Positions 1 to 9,768 of a DNA stretch of 15,205 nucleotides are shown piece by piece (the stretch's first letter is position 1; every line of letters starts with the position of its first letter). The stretch lies in assembly GCA_041691815.1 (NCBI GenBank), contig JBEPTZ010000106.1, positions 1 through 15,205 of the forward strand. Direction: 5' to 3'. A program made the position numbers and the translations under genes. This DNA is from 70-18 sp041691815. GTDB taxonomy: Bacteria; Pseudomonadota; Alphaproteobacteria; Acetobacterales; Acetobacteraceae. Under the pieces are notes generated by a model that had not been told where the DNA came from, did not search any database, and was given only the letters and a program-made list of their open reading frames with translations.

Positions 1-2387
<2,387 letters not shown>

Positions 2388-2392
2388 GGCAA

Positions 2393-2424
2393 CGTCGCGG
2401 CAGGGGGGCAACCTTGCCGCGTCG
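2393..2424 (+). terminator. GC-rich hairpin after carB, possible terminator
   Basis: CGCGGCAGGG (2396-2405) can pair with CCTTGCCGCG (2412-2421) around the loop GGGCAA, giving 10 pairs including one G-U. A CG/CG pair follows beyond a T-T mismatch. It begins 6 bases after the carB stop codon. There is no clear T-tract after the stem (only TGTGTTTG), so an intrinsic terminator is plausible but weak; mRNA 3'-end protection is an alternative. Confidence 0.35.
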
Positions 2425-2477
2425 CGTGTGTTTGCGGAACGGGCTGACGGGCGCCGCGCTACGGCCCATCTTCGCTC

Positions 2478-2507
2478 TTGCTGAGCTCGCTGCGGCAACG
2501 CCAGAAT
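2478..2507 (+). promoter_or_regulatory. Weak sigma-70-like promoter candidate for greA
   Basis: TTGCTG (2478-2483) and CAGAAT (2502-2507) are separated by 18 bases and resemble -35 and -10 boxes, with 3 of 6 and 4 of 6 consensus matches. The -10 lies 31 bases before the greA start. In GC-rich DNA such partial matches arise by chance, so this is only a candidate. Confidence 0.25.
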
Positions 2508-2538
2508 TACCACCAGAAACCAGCCCGAGGTTCACGAC

Positions 2539-3012
2539 GTGCAGAAGTTCCCGATGACCGCCCCCGGCCTGCTACGGTTGGAAGACGAGCTGCGGACGCT
2601 GAAATCGATCGAGCGGCCGGCGGTGATTCGCGCCATCGCCGAGGCGCGCAGCCACGGCGATCTCAGCGAGAATGCCGAATACGATGCCGCCCGGGACCGA
2701 CAATCGTTCGTCGAGGGGCGCATCGCCGAGTTGGAGGAGGTGACCTCCGCTGCCGAGGTGATCGACCCGACGGCGCTGAACGGCGAGCATGTGATGTTCG
2801 GCGCGCATGTGCAACTGGTCGACGAGGAAACCGACAAGGAGACCACCTACCAGATCGTCGGCGTCTATGAGGCCGACATCAAGGCGGCGCGGCTCTCCAT
2901 CTCCTCGCCGCTGGCCAAGGCGCTGATCGGCAAACGGGTGGGCGAGACCGTCTCGGTGCCGGCACCTGGCGGCGACCGCAGTTACGAAATTCTCTCGGTC
3001 AGGTTCGGCTGA
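2539..3012 (+). CDS. greA: Transcription elongation factor GreA
   Basis: GreA enters the secondary channel of backtracked RNA polymerase and stimulates cleavage of the transcript 3' end, which restarts stalled elongation. The 157-residue product matches the usual length of about 158. An N-terminal coiled coil spans roughly residues 10-75, and its tip carries HGDLSENAEYDAAR with the acidic pair D41 and E44, at the same positions as in E. coli GreA. The C-terminal FKBP-like domain ends in the typical SPLAKALIGKRVGE and GGDRSYEILSV segments. The start is a GTG at 2539, giving MQKFPMT like the common GreA N-terminus; a CGAGG at 2526-2530 lies 8 bases upstream and could be the ribosome binding site. 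The gene sits about 150 bases after carB and 10 bases before the threonine ammonia-lyase gene, so the latter pair is probably cotranscribed. Confidence 0.97.
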   Translation: MQKFPMTAPGLLRLEDELRTLKSIERPAVIRAIAEARSHGDLSENAEYDAARDRQSFVEGRIAELEEVTSAAEVIDPTALNGEHVMFGAHVQLVDEETDKETTYQIVGVYEADIKAARLSISSPLAKALIGKRVGETVSVPAPGGDRSYEILSVRFG

Positions 3013-3022
3013 CACCCGGAAG

Positions 3023-4225
3023 ATGGCGATGATCACATTGGCCGATGTGCGCGCCGCCGCCGCGCGCATCGAGGGACGGGTGCTGCGCACGCCGGCGATA
3101 CGCTGCGACGCGATTTCGCGCGCCACCGGCGCCGAGGTGACACTGAAGCTGGAGAACCTGCAGGCCACCGGCGCGTTCAAGGAGCGCGGTGCCGCCAACC
3201 GGCTGGCGCTGCTGAGCGAGGCGGAGCGCCAGGCCGGGGTGATCGCGATGTCGGCCGGCAACCATGCCCAGGCGGTGGCGCGCCATGCCAGCCTGCTCGG
3301 CATCAAGGCGGTGATCGTGATGCCGAAGCACACGCCCTCCACCAAGGTGACCCGCACCGCCGGCTGGGGCGCCCGGGTGGTGCTGCACGGCGACACGCTG
3401 GCCGAGTCGGCTGAGCACGCCCATGTGCTGGCCAAAGCCGAGGGCCTGGTGTTTGTGCATCCCTATGACGATGCCGGCGTGATGGCCGGCCAGGGCACGC
3501 TGGCGCTCGAACTGCTGGAGGACGCGCCGGAACTCGACACGCTGGTGATCCCGGTCGGCGGCGGCGGCATGCTGGCCGGTTGCGCGGTGGCGGCAACCGG
3601 CATCAAACCCGGCATCCAGGTGATCGGCGTGGAAGTCGCCGCCTATGCGCCGCTGGCGCAGATTCTGGCCGGGCAGCCGGTGTCGGTGGGTGGTGCGACC
3701 ATCGCCGAGGGCATCGCGGTGCGCGATATCGGCGAAATCCCGCTGGCGGTGATCCGCGCCCATGTCGCCGACGTGCTGGTGGTGCCGGAGCGCGCGGTGG
3801 AGCAGGCGATCGCGCTGCTGAGCGAGGGCGCCAAGCAGGTGGCCGAGGGCGCCGGGGCTGCTGGTATCGCGGCGCTGCTGGCGTTCCCTGACCGCTTCGC
3901 CGGTCGCCGCGTCGGCACGCCGATCTGCGGCGGCAACATCGACCCGCGGGCGCTGGCCAACGTGCTGCTGCGCAACCTGCTGCGCGATGGCCGGCTGGTG
4001 CGGCTGCTGCTGGAAATCCCCGACCGGCCGGGCGTGCTGGCGGATATCTCTGGGCGGATCGGCGGCGCCGGCGGTAACATCATCGACGTGTCGCACCACC
4101 GCCTGTTCGCCTCACCCAGCGTGCAGACGGCGCAGCTGGAAGTGATGTTCGAGGCGCGGGACAGCGGGCACGGGGCGGAAATCGTCCGCGCGCTGGAGGA
4201 AATCTACACCGTCAGGCGCATCTAG
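3023..4225 (+). CDS. Threonine ammonia-lyase with C-terminal ACT domain
   Basis: This is a PLP enzyme that deaminates L-threonine (and often L-serine) to 2-oxobutyrate and ammonia, feeding isoleucine synthesis or threonine catabolism. Of 400 residues, about 1-320 form the fold-type II PLP domain. K53 in ATGAFKERGA is the Schiff-base lysine, SAGNHAQAVA near 77-86 is the substrate/PLP loop, and PVGGGGMLAG near 177-186 holds the PLP phosphate. Residues from about 328 (RLLLEIPDRPGVLADISG) form a single ACT domain, as in the roughly 400-residue class of threonine ammonia-lyases; the roughly 500-residue biosynthetic IlvA has a larger regulatory region. The ATG at 3023 directly abuts GGAAG (3018-3022). 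The next in-frame ATG at 3029 has better spacing from it (6 bases), so the true start may be 3029. The gap to greA is only 10 bases. Whether it is biosynthetic or catabolic is not clear, so no symbol is given. Confidence 0.93.
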   Translation: MAMITLADVRAAAARIEGRVLRTPAIRCDAISRATGAEVTLKLENLQATGAFKERGAANRLALLSEAERQAGVIAMSAGNHAQAVARHASLLGIKAVIVMPKHTPSTKVTRTAGWGARVVLHGDTLAESAEHAHVLAKAEGLVFVHPYDDAGVMAGQGTLALELLEDAPELDTLVIPVGGGGMLAGCAVAATGIKPGIQVIGVEVAAYAPLAQILAGQPVSVGGATIAEGIAVRDIGEIPLAVIRAHVADVLVVPERAVEQAIALLSEGAKQVAEGAGAAGIAALLAFPDRFAGRRVGTPICGGNIDPRALANVLLRNLLRDGRLVRLLLEIPDRPGVLADISGRIGGAGGNIIDVSHHRLFASPSVQTAQLEVMFEARDSGHGAEIVRALEEIYTVRRI

Positions 4226-4252
4226 CGCCACACGCCGCATCAAGGCACTCTG

Positions 4253-4270
4253 CGTCAGCGACTGACGGAG
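4253..4270 (+). promoter_or_regulatory. Small hairpin abutting the Shine-Dalgarno of the DUF1028 gene
   Basis: CGTCAG (4253-4258) pairs perfectly with CTGACG (4262-4267) around a CGA triloop. The last stem base is also the first base of GGAG (4267-4270), the ribosome binding site 8 bases before the TTG start at 4279. The position fits either weak translational modulation or the 3' end of the preceding transcript. No T-tract follows. Confidence 0.35.
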
Positions 4271-4278
4271 ATGCCGCC

Positions 4279-5184
4279 TTGACGTTTTCCATGCTCGGCC
4301 GCTGCGCCCGCACCGGCCAGTTCGGCGCGGTGGTCACCACCTCGGCGATTGCCGTCGGCACCCGTTGCCCGTTCGCGCGTGCCGGTGTCGGCGCGGCGCT
4401 GACCCAGCATCGCACCGACCCGCGGCTCGGTCCGGCGCTGCTCGACCTGCTGGCCGGCGGCGCCACCGCGGCGCAGGCGATGGCGCAACTGGTCGCTGCC
4501 ACGGCGGATCGCGACTGGCGGCAACTGGCGCTGCTCGACCGCCACGGCGGCACCGCGATCTTCACCGGCGCCAATGTCCGCGCCACCGTATCGGCGGCCG
4601 AGGGGGTGGATTGCGCGGCGCTGGGCAACATCCTGCGCAACGACCAGGTGGCGCCGGCGATGGTCGCCAGCTTCACCGCCGACGCCGCGCGGCCACTGGC
4701 CGACCGCCTGCTGCGCGCCATCCTGGCCGGTGAGGCGGCGGGCGGCGAAATCGCGGCGCTCCAGTCCGCCGCCCTGCTGGTGGTGGACCGCGAGCGCTTC
4801 CCCTACGTCGATCTGCGGGTGGACGACCACACCGCGCCGCTCGCCGAACTGGCCCGGCTGTGGGCGCTCTACGCCCCGCTGGCCGACGACTACGTGCTGC
4901 GCGCCACCGCGCCCACCCAGGCCGCCACCTACCTGCCGCCGCCGCCACGCCCCGAACGCCCGGAGGACTCCATGGACACCAAAACCACGCCGGCCGATTT
5001 CGCCGCCCTGATCCGCCGCGCCGGCCTCACGCTCACCGAGGCGCAGACCGCCGAGATCTATGCCGGCTGGCCATATATCGAGCGGATGCTCGAGCGGCTG
5101 CGCGGCCCGTCCCCGCGCCCGCGCGAAGCCGAGCCGGCGCATATCTTCGTGCCTCAGGCGACTGACGCGGAGGCCAGCCGATGA
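4279..5184 (+). CDS. DUF1028 (Ntn-hydrolase-like) protein fused to a GatC/AtzG-like domain
   Basis: Residues 1 to about 225 match the DUF1028 family: the N-terminus MTFSMLGRCARTGQFGAVV, then GVGAALTQHRTDPRLGPALL near residues 35-55, and DRERFPYVDLRVDDH near 174-188. The family is placed with the Ntn-hydrolases, but its reaction is not established. After a proline-rich linker (about residues 219-230) comes a second domain (about 232-301). Helical segments there (ADFAALIRRAGLTLTEAQ) and the end EPAHIFVP resemble the short GatC/AtzG (DUF4089) subunits that partner amidase-signature enzymes. The start is TTG at 4279, supported by GGAG 8 bases upstream and by the match to the family N-terminus; the ATG at 4271 is out of frame and stops after three codons. 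The stop overlaps the amidase start by 4 bases (ATGA), so translation is probably coupled. No signal peptide or membrane segment is visible. The in-frame ATG at 4972 may yield a separate small subunit. Confidence 0.85.
   Translation: MTFSMLGRCARTGQFGAVVTTSAIAVGTRCPFARAGVGAALTQHRTDPRLGPALLDLLAGGATAAQAMAQLVAATADRDWRQLALLDRHGGTAIFTGANVRATVSAAEGVDCAALGNILRNDQVAPAMVASFTADAARPLADRLLRAILAGEAAGGEIAALQSAALLVVDRERFPYVDLRVDDHTAPLAELARLWALYAPLADDYVLRATAPTQAATYLPPPPRPERPEDSMDTKTTPADFAALIRRAGLTLTEAQTAEIYAGWPYIERMLERLRGPSPRPREAEPAHIFVPQATDAEASR
4962..5184 (+). promoter_or_regulatory. Internal Shine-Dalgarno and ATG at the domain boundary; possible free 70-residue GatC/AtzG-like subunit
   Basis: Within the fused gene, GGAGG (4962-4966) is followed after 5 bases by an in-frame ATG (4972). 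Translation from it would give a 70-residue protein, MDTKTTPADF... to the shared stop at 5184. That length and start suit a free-standing GatC/AtzG-like (DUF4089) subunit. It is the strongest Shine-Dalgarno match in this part of the window. Either the fusion is the only product, or both the fusion and a free small subunit are made from one frame. It precedes the amidase directly, where such small subunits are normally encoded. Confidence 0.5.
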
Positions 5185-6575
5185 CCCCGTTCCCGACCAT
5201 CGCCGAGGCCGCCGGCCAGCTCGCCAGCAAGAGGATCTCGCCGGTCGAACTCACCCGGTATTGCCTTGACCGCATCGGCAAACTGGACCCGGCGCTCAAC
5301 GCCTTCCTGCTGCAAACCCCGGAGCGCGCGCTGGCCGACGCCAGAGCCGCCGAGGCTCGGTTCATGCAGGGCGCGCCACTGGGGCCGCTGGACGGCATTC
5401 CGATCGCCCACAAGGACCTCTACGGCACCGCCGGCATCCGTACCACCGCGCATTCCCGCCTGCTGGCCGACAACGTGCCGACCGCCGACGCAACCACGGT
5501 GGCCAAGCTCCGGGCGGCCGGCACGGTGCTGCTGGGCAAGCTGGCGACGCATGAATTCGCCATCGGTGGCCCCGATTTCGGCCTGCCCTGGCCGCCCGCC
5601 CGCAATCCGTGGAACCGCGAACACTTCACCTCCGGCTCCTCCTCGGGCACCGGCGCCGCGGTTGCCGCCGGGATGATCCTCGGCGGCACCGGATCGGACA
5701 CCGGCGGCTCGATCCGTGGCCCGGCGGCGTTCTGTGGCGTCGCCGGCATCAAGCCGACCTACGGGCTGTGCAGCCGCGCCGGCGTGCAGCCGCTGACCTA
5801 CTCGATGGACCATACCGGCCCGCTGGCCTGGACCGTCGAGGACTGCGCGCTGCTGCTGCAGGCAATGGCCGGCCACGATCCCGCCGACCCGGCCAGCGCC
5901 AATCGCCGCGTGCCCAACCTTACCGCCGACCTGAAGCAGGGTGCCGCCGGCCTGCGCATCGGCCTGGTGCGGCATTTCCACGAGACCGACCAGAAAGTGA
6001 ACCCGGCGGTCCAGCAGGCAATCGACGCGGCGGTGGCGGTCTACCGTGCCCAGGGTGCGGAAATCCGCGAGGTGACGCTGCCGTCGCTGTTCGAATTCCA
6101 GGCCTGCGGCTTCCTGATCCTGGTCACCGAGGCGTTCGCGCTGCACGAACCCTGGATGCGCACTCGCCGCGACGACTACGGCAGGCAGATGCTCGGTCGG
6201 ATGACTTACGGTGCACTGATCTCCGGCGCCGACTACGTGCAGGCGTTGCGCCGGCGGCGGGAACTCTGCACCGCGGTCACCACCGCGATGGCCGATCTCG
6301 ACCTGCTGCTGACCGCCGGTGCGGCCACCGAGGCGCCGCCGCTGCTGCCGGAACCGACCGGCCCGCAACTGGACAAGCCCGGTTTCACCATGCCGTTCAA
6401 CGTCACCGGCCAGCCGGCGATGACCATCTGCGGCGGATTTGGCGAGGGCGGCCTGCCGGTCGGCATCCAACTGGCGGCCAAGCCGTTCCAGGATGCGCTG
6501 CTGCTGCGCGCCTGCCACGCCTACGAGGCGGCGACCCCCTGGCGCAGCCGCCGCCCGGCGATGGCGACCGGCTAG
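5181..6575 (+). CDS. Amidase-signature hydrolase (GatA/AtzE-like)
   Basis: This is a 464-residue member of the amidase signature family, which hydrolyses carboxamides or related C-N bonds with a Ser-cisSer-Lys triad. The triad is visible: K78 in GIPIAHKDLYGTAG, S153 as the first serine of TSGSSSGTGAAVAAG, and S177 in GSDTGGSIRGPAAFCG. The 24-residue spacing of the two serines agrees with the family. The C-terminal LPVGIQLAAKPFQDALLLRA is also typical. It lacks the extra domains of GatA- or AtzF-type fusions and is probably cytoplasmic. It starts in an ATGA overlap with the preceding gene, whose C-terminal domain resembles the GatC/AtzG partner subunits of such amidases, so a complex of the two is likely. 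It is not the housekeeping GatA by context, since no gatB is present. The substrate cannot be read from the sequence. Confidence 0.92.
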   Translation: MTPFPTIAEAAGQLASKRISPVELTRYCLDRIGKLDPALNAFLLQTPERALADARAAEARFMQGAPLGPLDGIPIAHKDLYGTAGIRTTAHSRLLADNVPTADATTVAKLRAAGTVLLGKLATHEFAIGGPDFGLPWPPARNPWNREHFTSGSSSGTGAAVAAGMILGGTGSDTGGSIRGPAAFCGVAGIKPTYGLCSRAGVQPLTYSMDHTGPLAWTVEDCALLLQAMAGHDPADPASANRRVPNLTADLKQGAAGLRIGLVRHFHETDQKVNPAVQQAIDAAVAVYRAQGAEIREVTLPSLFEFQACGFLILVTEAFALHEPWMRTRRDDYGRQMLGRMTYGALISGADYVQALRRRRELCTAVTTAMADLDLLLTAGAATEAPPLLPEPTGPQLDKPGFTMPFNVTGQPAMTICGGFGEGGLPVGIQLAAKPFQDALLLRACHAYEAATPWRSRRPAMATG

Positions 6576-6579
6576 CCCG

Positions 6580-7731
6580 ATGACCAGCCTGGAACTCGGC
6601 GCCGCCATCCGCCACGAATGGCGGCTCGACCCTGACTACGTCACCGTCAACCACGGCTCGTTCGGCGCCACCCCGCTCGCCGTGCTGGCGGCGCAGGACG
6701 AATGGCGTCGTACGATGGAGGCGCAACCCAGCCGCTTCATGCGCAGCGTGCTGCCCGACGCACTGCGTGACGCCGCGGCCAGGCTGGCGCAGTTCCTCGG
6801 CGCCGCCGGCGAAGATCTCGCCTTTGTTGCCAACGCCACCGCCGGCTGCAACGCGGTGCTGCGCTCCATCCGCTTCCAGACCGGCGATGAAATTCTGGCG
6901 CTGAGCCATGTCTACGGCGCCGTCGGCAACACCATCCGCTACGTCGCCAGCCGCACCGGTGCGGTGATGAAACAGGCCACGCTGCCGTTCCCGCGCCCCG
7001 ACGATGACGCCATCCTGGCCAGCATCCAGGCCGCTCTCACGCCGCGCACCAAGCTGGCGGTGATCGACCACATCACCTCGTCCAGCGCCATGCTGCTGCC
7101 GCTCGCCCGCATCGTCGCCGCCTGCCATGCCGCCGGCGTGCCGGTGCTGGTGGATGGCGCACATGGCCCCGGCCAGGTCGAACTCGATCTCGCAGCCCTC
7201 GATGCCGACTGGTACGCCGGCAACTGCCATAAATGGCTGGCCGCCGCCAAGGGCTGCGCCTTCCTCTGGGCCAGGCACGACCGCCAGGCCGACCTGCACC
7301 CCTCGGTGATCTCGCATGGCTACAACCAGGGTTTCGCCGCCGAGTTCGACTGGACCGGCACCTGGGACCCCAGCGCCTACCTCTCGGTCACCGCCGCACT
7401 TGACTTCCACGCCCGCCTTGGTGGATCAGCGCTGCGGGCGCGCAACGCGGCGCTGGCCTTCGCCGCCGGCAACCTGGTCGCCGCCCGGCTGGGCAGCGAA
7501 ACCGGCACCGGCAACGCCCCCACCGGCGCCATGGCGATGGTCCGCCTGCCGCACGCCACCCCGCCTGACGCCGCCGCACTGCGCGACCGCCTGCTCGCCG
7601 CCGGCACCGACGTGCCGCTGCACTGTCATGGCGACGGGGTCTGGCTGCGCCTGTCCGCCTACGCCTACAACGAACTGGACGACTACGCCCGCATGACCGA
7701 CATCGTGCAGCGCGCCCTGGCCTCGCCGTGA
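6580..7731 (+). CDS. Aminotransferase class V-fold PLP enzyme (isopenicillin N epimerase-like)
   Basis: This 383-residue fold-type I PLP enzyme belongs to the class V group that includes isopenicillin N epimerase (CefD), cysteine desulfurases and related lyases. The N-terminal VNHGSFGATPLAVL and PSRFMR segments are typical of the CefD-like branch. D192 in VLVDGAHGPGQ should contact the PLP ring nitrogen, and K218 in GNCHKWLAAAKG should form the Schiff base. The ATG at 6580 lies 4 bases after the amidase stop and begins a normal-length product; an upstream extension of the frame inside the amidase gene is ignored. No clear Shine-Dalgarno precedes it, so translation may depend on coupling to the amidase. 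Members of this branch act as epimerases, desulfurases or C-S lyases, and the name epimerase should not be taken as a function here. The neighbours suggest a role on an amine or amino acid released by the amidase, which is inference. Confidence 0.88.
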   Translation: MTSLELGAAIRHEWRLDPDYVTVNHGSFGATPLAVLAAQDEWRRTMEAQPSRFMRSVLPDALRDAAARLAQFLGAAGEDLAFVANATAGCNAVLRSIRFQTGDEILALSHVYGAVGNTIRYVASRTGAVMKQATLPFPRPDDDAILASIQAALTPRTKLAVIDHITSSSAMLLPLARIVAACHAAGVPVLVDGAHGPGQVELDLAALDADWYAGNCHKWLAAAKGCAFLWARHDRQADLHPSVISHGYNQGFAAEFDWTGTWDPSAYLSVTAALDFHARLGGSALRARNAALAFAAGNLVAARLGSETGTGNAPTGAMAMVRLPHATPPDAAALRDRLLAAGTDVPLHCHGDGVWLRLSAYAYNELDDYARMTDIVQRALASP

Positions 7732-7789
7732 CAGCACAAGCTGGCCGCGATAACCTCACGCCATCGCCAACCCGCCAGAGGGCCGCACC

Positions 7790-8674
7790 ATGATCGCCAT
7801 CCGCCCCGCCGACCCGGCCGGCCCTGATTTCGTCGCCGAAGTCTCCGGTATCGACCTCCGCCAGCCGATCACCGATGCTCAGGCCCGGCAGATCGACGCC
7901 GGCATGGCGCAATACGCGGTGCTGGTGTTCCGCGACCAGCCGATCGACGACGACCAGCAACTGGCCTTCACCCGCCATTTCGGCCCGCTGGAAACCGCCA
8001 CCGGCGACATCGCCCAGGGCGCCGATCGCCGGCTGCGGATGGAGATTAACGACATCTCCAACCTCGACAAGAACAACGCCGTGCTCGCCCGTGACGACCG
8101 CAAGCGCCTGTTCGCGCTCGGCAACATGCTGTGGCACTCGGACAGCTCGTTCAAGCCGACGCCGGCGAAATACTCGCTGCTCTCCGCCCGCATCCTGCCC
8201 GACCGCGACGGCAACACCCAGTTCGCCGATATGCGCGCCGCCTGGGACACGCTGGACCGCGAAACCCAGGCGCTGGTGCGCGACCTGGTTTGCGAACACA
8301 GCCAGATCTTCTCCCGCGGCCTGCTCGGCTTCGGCGATTTCACCGCCGACGAGATCGAGAAATTCGCCCCGGTGCCGCAGCGCCTGGTCCGCCGCCACCC
8401 CGACACCGGCCGCCTGTCGCTGTTCCTGTCCGCCCATGCCGGCACCATCCTCGGCTGGCCGACACCCGAGGCCCGCGCCCTGCTGCGCGACCTCACCGAG
8501 CACGCCACCGAGCGCGAGCGTGTGCATTCGCATGCATGGCGACCGCACGACCTGATAATCTGGGACAACCGCGCCACCATGCACCGCGCCCGCCGCTACC
8601 CGGCCGACCAGGTGCGCGACCTGCGCCGCACCACCATCGCCGACAGCGCGCCGACGCTGCAGCAAGCCGCCTGA
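7790..8674 (+). CDS. TauD/TfdA-family Fe(II)/2-oxoglutarate-dependent dioxygenase
   Basis: This 294-residue non-haem iron oxygenase couples 2-oxoglutarate decarboxylation to hydroxylation of a substrate, often leading to C-S, C-O or C-N cleavage. The iron-binding facial triad is visible: H116 and D118 in MLWHSDSSF, and H265 in ATMHRAR. R280 in DLRRTTIAD, 15 residues after the last histidine, matches the TauD arginine that binds 2-oxoglutarate. The N-terminal FVAEVSGIDLRQPIT and VLVFRDQPI segments are family hallmarks, and the overall style is closer to TfdA (2,4-dichlorophenoxyacetate dioxygenase) than to taurine dioxygenase, although the substrate is unknown. It starts 58 bases after the PLP enzyme with CAGAGGG upstream of the ATG as a possible ribosome binding site. 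Eleven bases separate its stop from the next start, so these two genes are probably cotranscribed. Confidence 0.93.
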   Translation: MIAIRPADPAGPDFVAEVSGIDLRQPITDAQARQIDAGMAQYAVLVFRDQPIDDDQQLAFTRHFGPLETATGDIAQGADRRLRMEINDISNLDKNNAVLARDDRKRLFALGNMLWHSDSSFKPTPAKYSLLSARILPDRDGNTQFADMRAAWDTLDRETQALVRDLVCEHSQIFSRGLLGFGDFTADEIEKFAPVPQRLVRRHPDTGRLSLFLSAHAGTILGWPTPEARALLRDLTEHATERERVHSHAWRPHDLIIWDNRATMHRARRYPADQVRDLRRTTIADSAPTLQQAA

Positions 8675-8685
8675 GAGGACACCAT

Positions 8686-9735
8686 ATGCCGCAATCCCCC
8701 CGCTGGACCCGCCGCCCGGAAGGCTCCACCTGGGGGGATTGGGGGCCGGACGACCAGCTCGGCCGCCTCAATCTGCTGACGCCGGAAAAGGTGCTGCAAG
8801 GCATCGCCGAGGTGAAGACCGGCCGCACCTTCTGCCTCTCGCTACCGCTCGACTACCCCGGCGGCGCCGTGCTCAACCCGCGCCGCACGCCACCGGAACT
8901 GATGCCCACCATGCGCGAGGGCCGCCCCAACATGGCGGTGCCGCTGCGCTGCTACGACCCCACGGCGCTCGACGTGATCTGCGACGACCGGGTGCTGCTC
9001 ACCCTGCAATACTCGACGCAGTGGGACAGCCTGGCGCATGTCGGCCAGATGTTCGATGTTGACGGCGACGGCAAGCCTGAAGACGTATTCTACAATGGCT
9101 GGCGCGCCGGCCCGGATATCGCCGGCCCGTTCACCTATGCCGGGACTGAGCAGCGCGCCAACCCCATCCCGCCCGGCGCCCACAAGCTGGGGGTGGAGCA
9201 TATGGCCGCCGCCTGCATCCAGGGCCGCGCGGTGATGATCGATCTCGAGGCGCATTTCGGCCTCACCGGCCACATCGTCGGCTATGACGACCTGATGATG
9301 GTGCTGGAGAAGGATCGGGTCACCGTCGAACCCGGCGACATGATCTGCCTGCGCACCGGCTTCGCCGAGATGCTGCTCGGCATGAACAAGCAGCCCGATG
9401 TACGCAAGCTGTTCGCCAGCACCTCGGCGCTGGATGGCCGTGACCCCAAGCTGCTGCAATGGATCACCGACTCTGGCCTGGTCAGCCTGATCGCCGACAA
9501 CTATGCGGTGGAGGCCCACCCGGCACGGGCCTGCGCCGACGAATTCTGCGCCACCCTGCCGCTGCACGCGCATTGCCTGTTCAAACTCGGCGTCAATCTC
9601 GGCGAGATGTGGCAACTGCACGAACTGGCCAACTGGCTGCGCGCCAATGGTCGCTCCCGCTTCCTGCTCACCGCCCCGCCGCTGCGCCTGCCTGGCGCTG
9701 TCGGCTCGCCCGCCAATGCGATCGGCACGGTCTGA
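8686..9735 (+). CDS. Cyclase-family (kynurenine formamidase-like) metal-dependent hydrolase
   Basis: This 349-residue protein belongs to the cyclase family (PF04199), which includes metal-dependent formamidases and isatin hydrolases that open or cleave amide bonds. Hallmarks are TWGDWGPDDQLGRLNLLTPE at residues 15-34, TQWDSLAHVG near 111-120, GDMICLRTGF near 223-232, and the C-terminal LPLHAHCLFKLGVNLGEMW and PGAVGSPANAIG. The usual HxGTHxDxPxH metal motif is altered to STQWDSLAH, keeping D114 and H118 but lacking the leading histidines, which marks a distinct subfamily. The ATG at 8686 has AGAGGA (8674-8679) 6 bases upstream; the longer open frame extends into the dioxygenase gene and is rejected. 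A hairpin with TTTT follows the stop. No signal peptide is visible. The reaction is not assigned: hydrolysis of an amide or ring opening fits the neighbours. Confidence 0.9.
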   Translation: MPQSPRWTRRPEGSTWGDWGPDDQLGRLNLLTPEKVLQGIAEVKTGRTFCLSLPLDYPGGAVLNPRRTPPELMPTMREGRPNMAVPLRCYDPTALDVICDDRVLLTLQYSTQWDSLAHVGQMFDVDGDGKPEDVFYNGWRAGPDIAGPFTYAGTEQRANPIPPGAHKLGVEHMAAACIQGRAVMIDLEAHFGLTGHIVGYDDLMMVLEKDRVTVEPGDMICLRTGFAEMLLGMNKQPDVRKLFASTSALDGRDPKLLQWITDSGLVSLIADNYAVEAHPARACADEFCATLPLHAHCLFKLGVNLGEMWQLHELANWLRANGRSRFLLTAPPLRLPGAVGSPANAIGTV

Positions 9736-9737
9736 GC

Positions 9738-9768
9738 AAGTGCCGGCGCCGATTGGTGGCGCACTTTT
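9738..9768 (+). terminator. Probable intrinsic terminator after the cyclase-family gene
   Basis: AAGTGC (9738-9743) pairs with GCACTT (9761-9766). An inner GCGCC can pair with GGTGGC with one bulge and one G-U around GATT. The stem runs into TTTT (9765-9768), starting 2 bases after the stop codon. Placement and T-run suit a rho-independent terminator, though the T-run is short. It would separate the dioxygenase-cyclase transcript from the serine hydrolase gene. Confidence 0.5.

Noticed and set aside
6439..6579. Upstream extension of the class V PLP enzyme frame into the amidase gene
   Set aside because: It overlaps conserved amidase residues, and the ATG at 6580 gives the normal family length.
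5609..6583. 324-codon + frame inside the amidase gene
   Set aside because: It is an out-of-frame shadow of the amidase, rich in Arg, Ala and Gly, with no recognisable motif.
5154..6608. 484-codon antisense frame across the amidase gene
   Set aside because: The + strand frame carries the complete amidase triad. The antisense product resembles no family and is of low complexity.
7388..8665. 425-codon antisense frame across the PLP enzyme and dioxygenase genes
   Set aside because: It covers two genes with intact catalytic residues on the + strand; composition is that of a shadow frame.
8131..8685. Upstream extension of the cyclase-family frame into the dioxygenase gene
   Set aside because: The extension is Arg/Pro-rich shadow sequence. 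The ATG at 8686 has a good Shine-Dalgarno and matches the family start.
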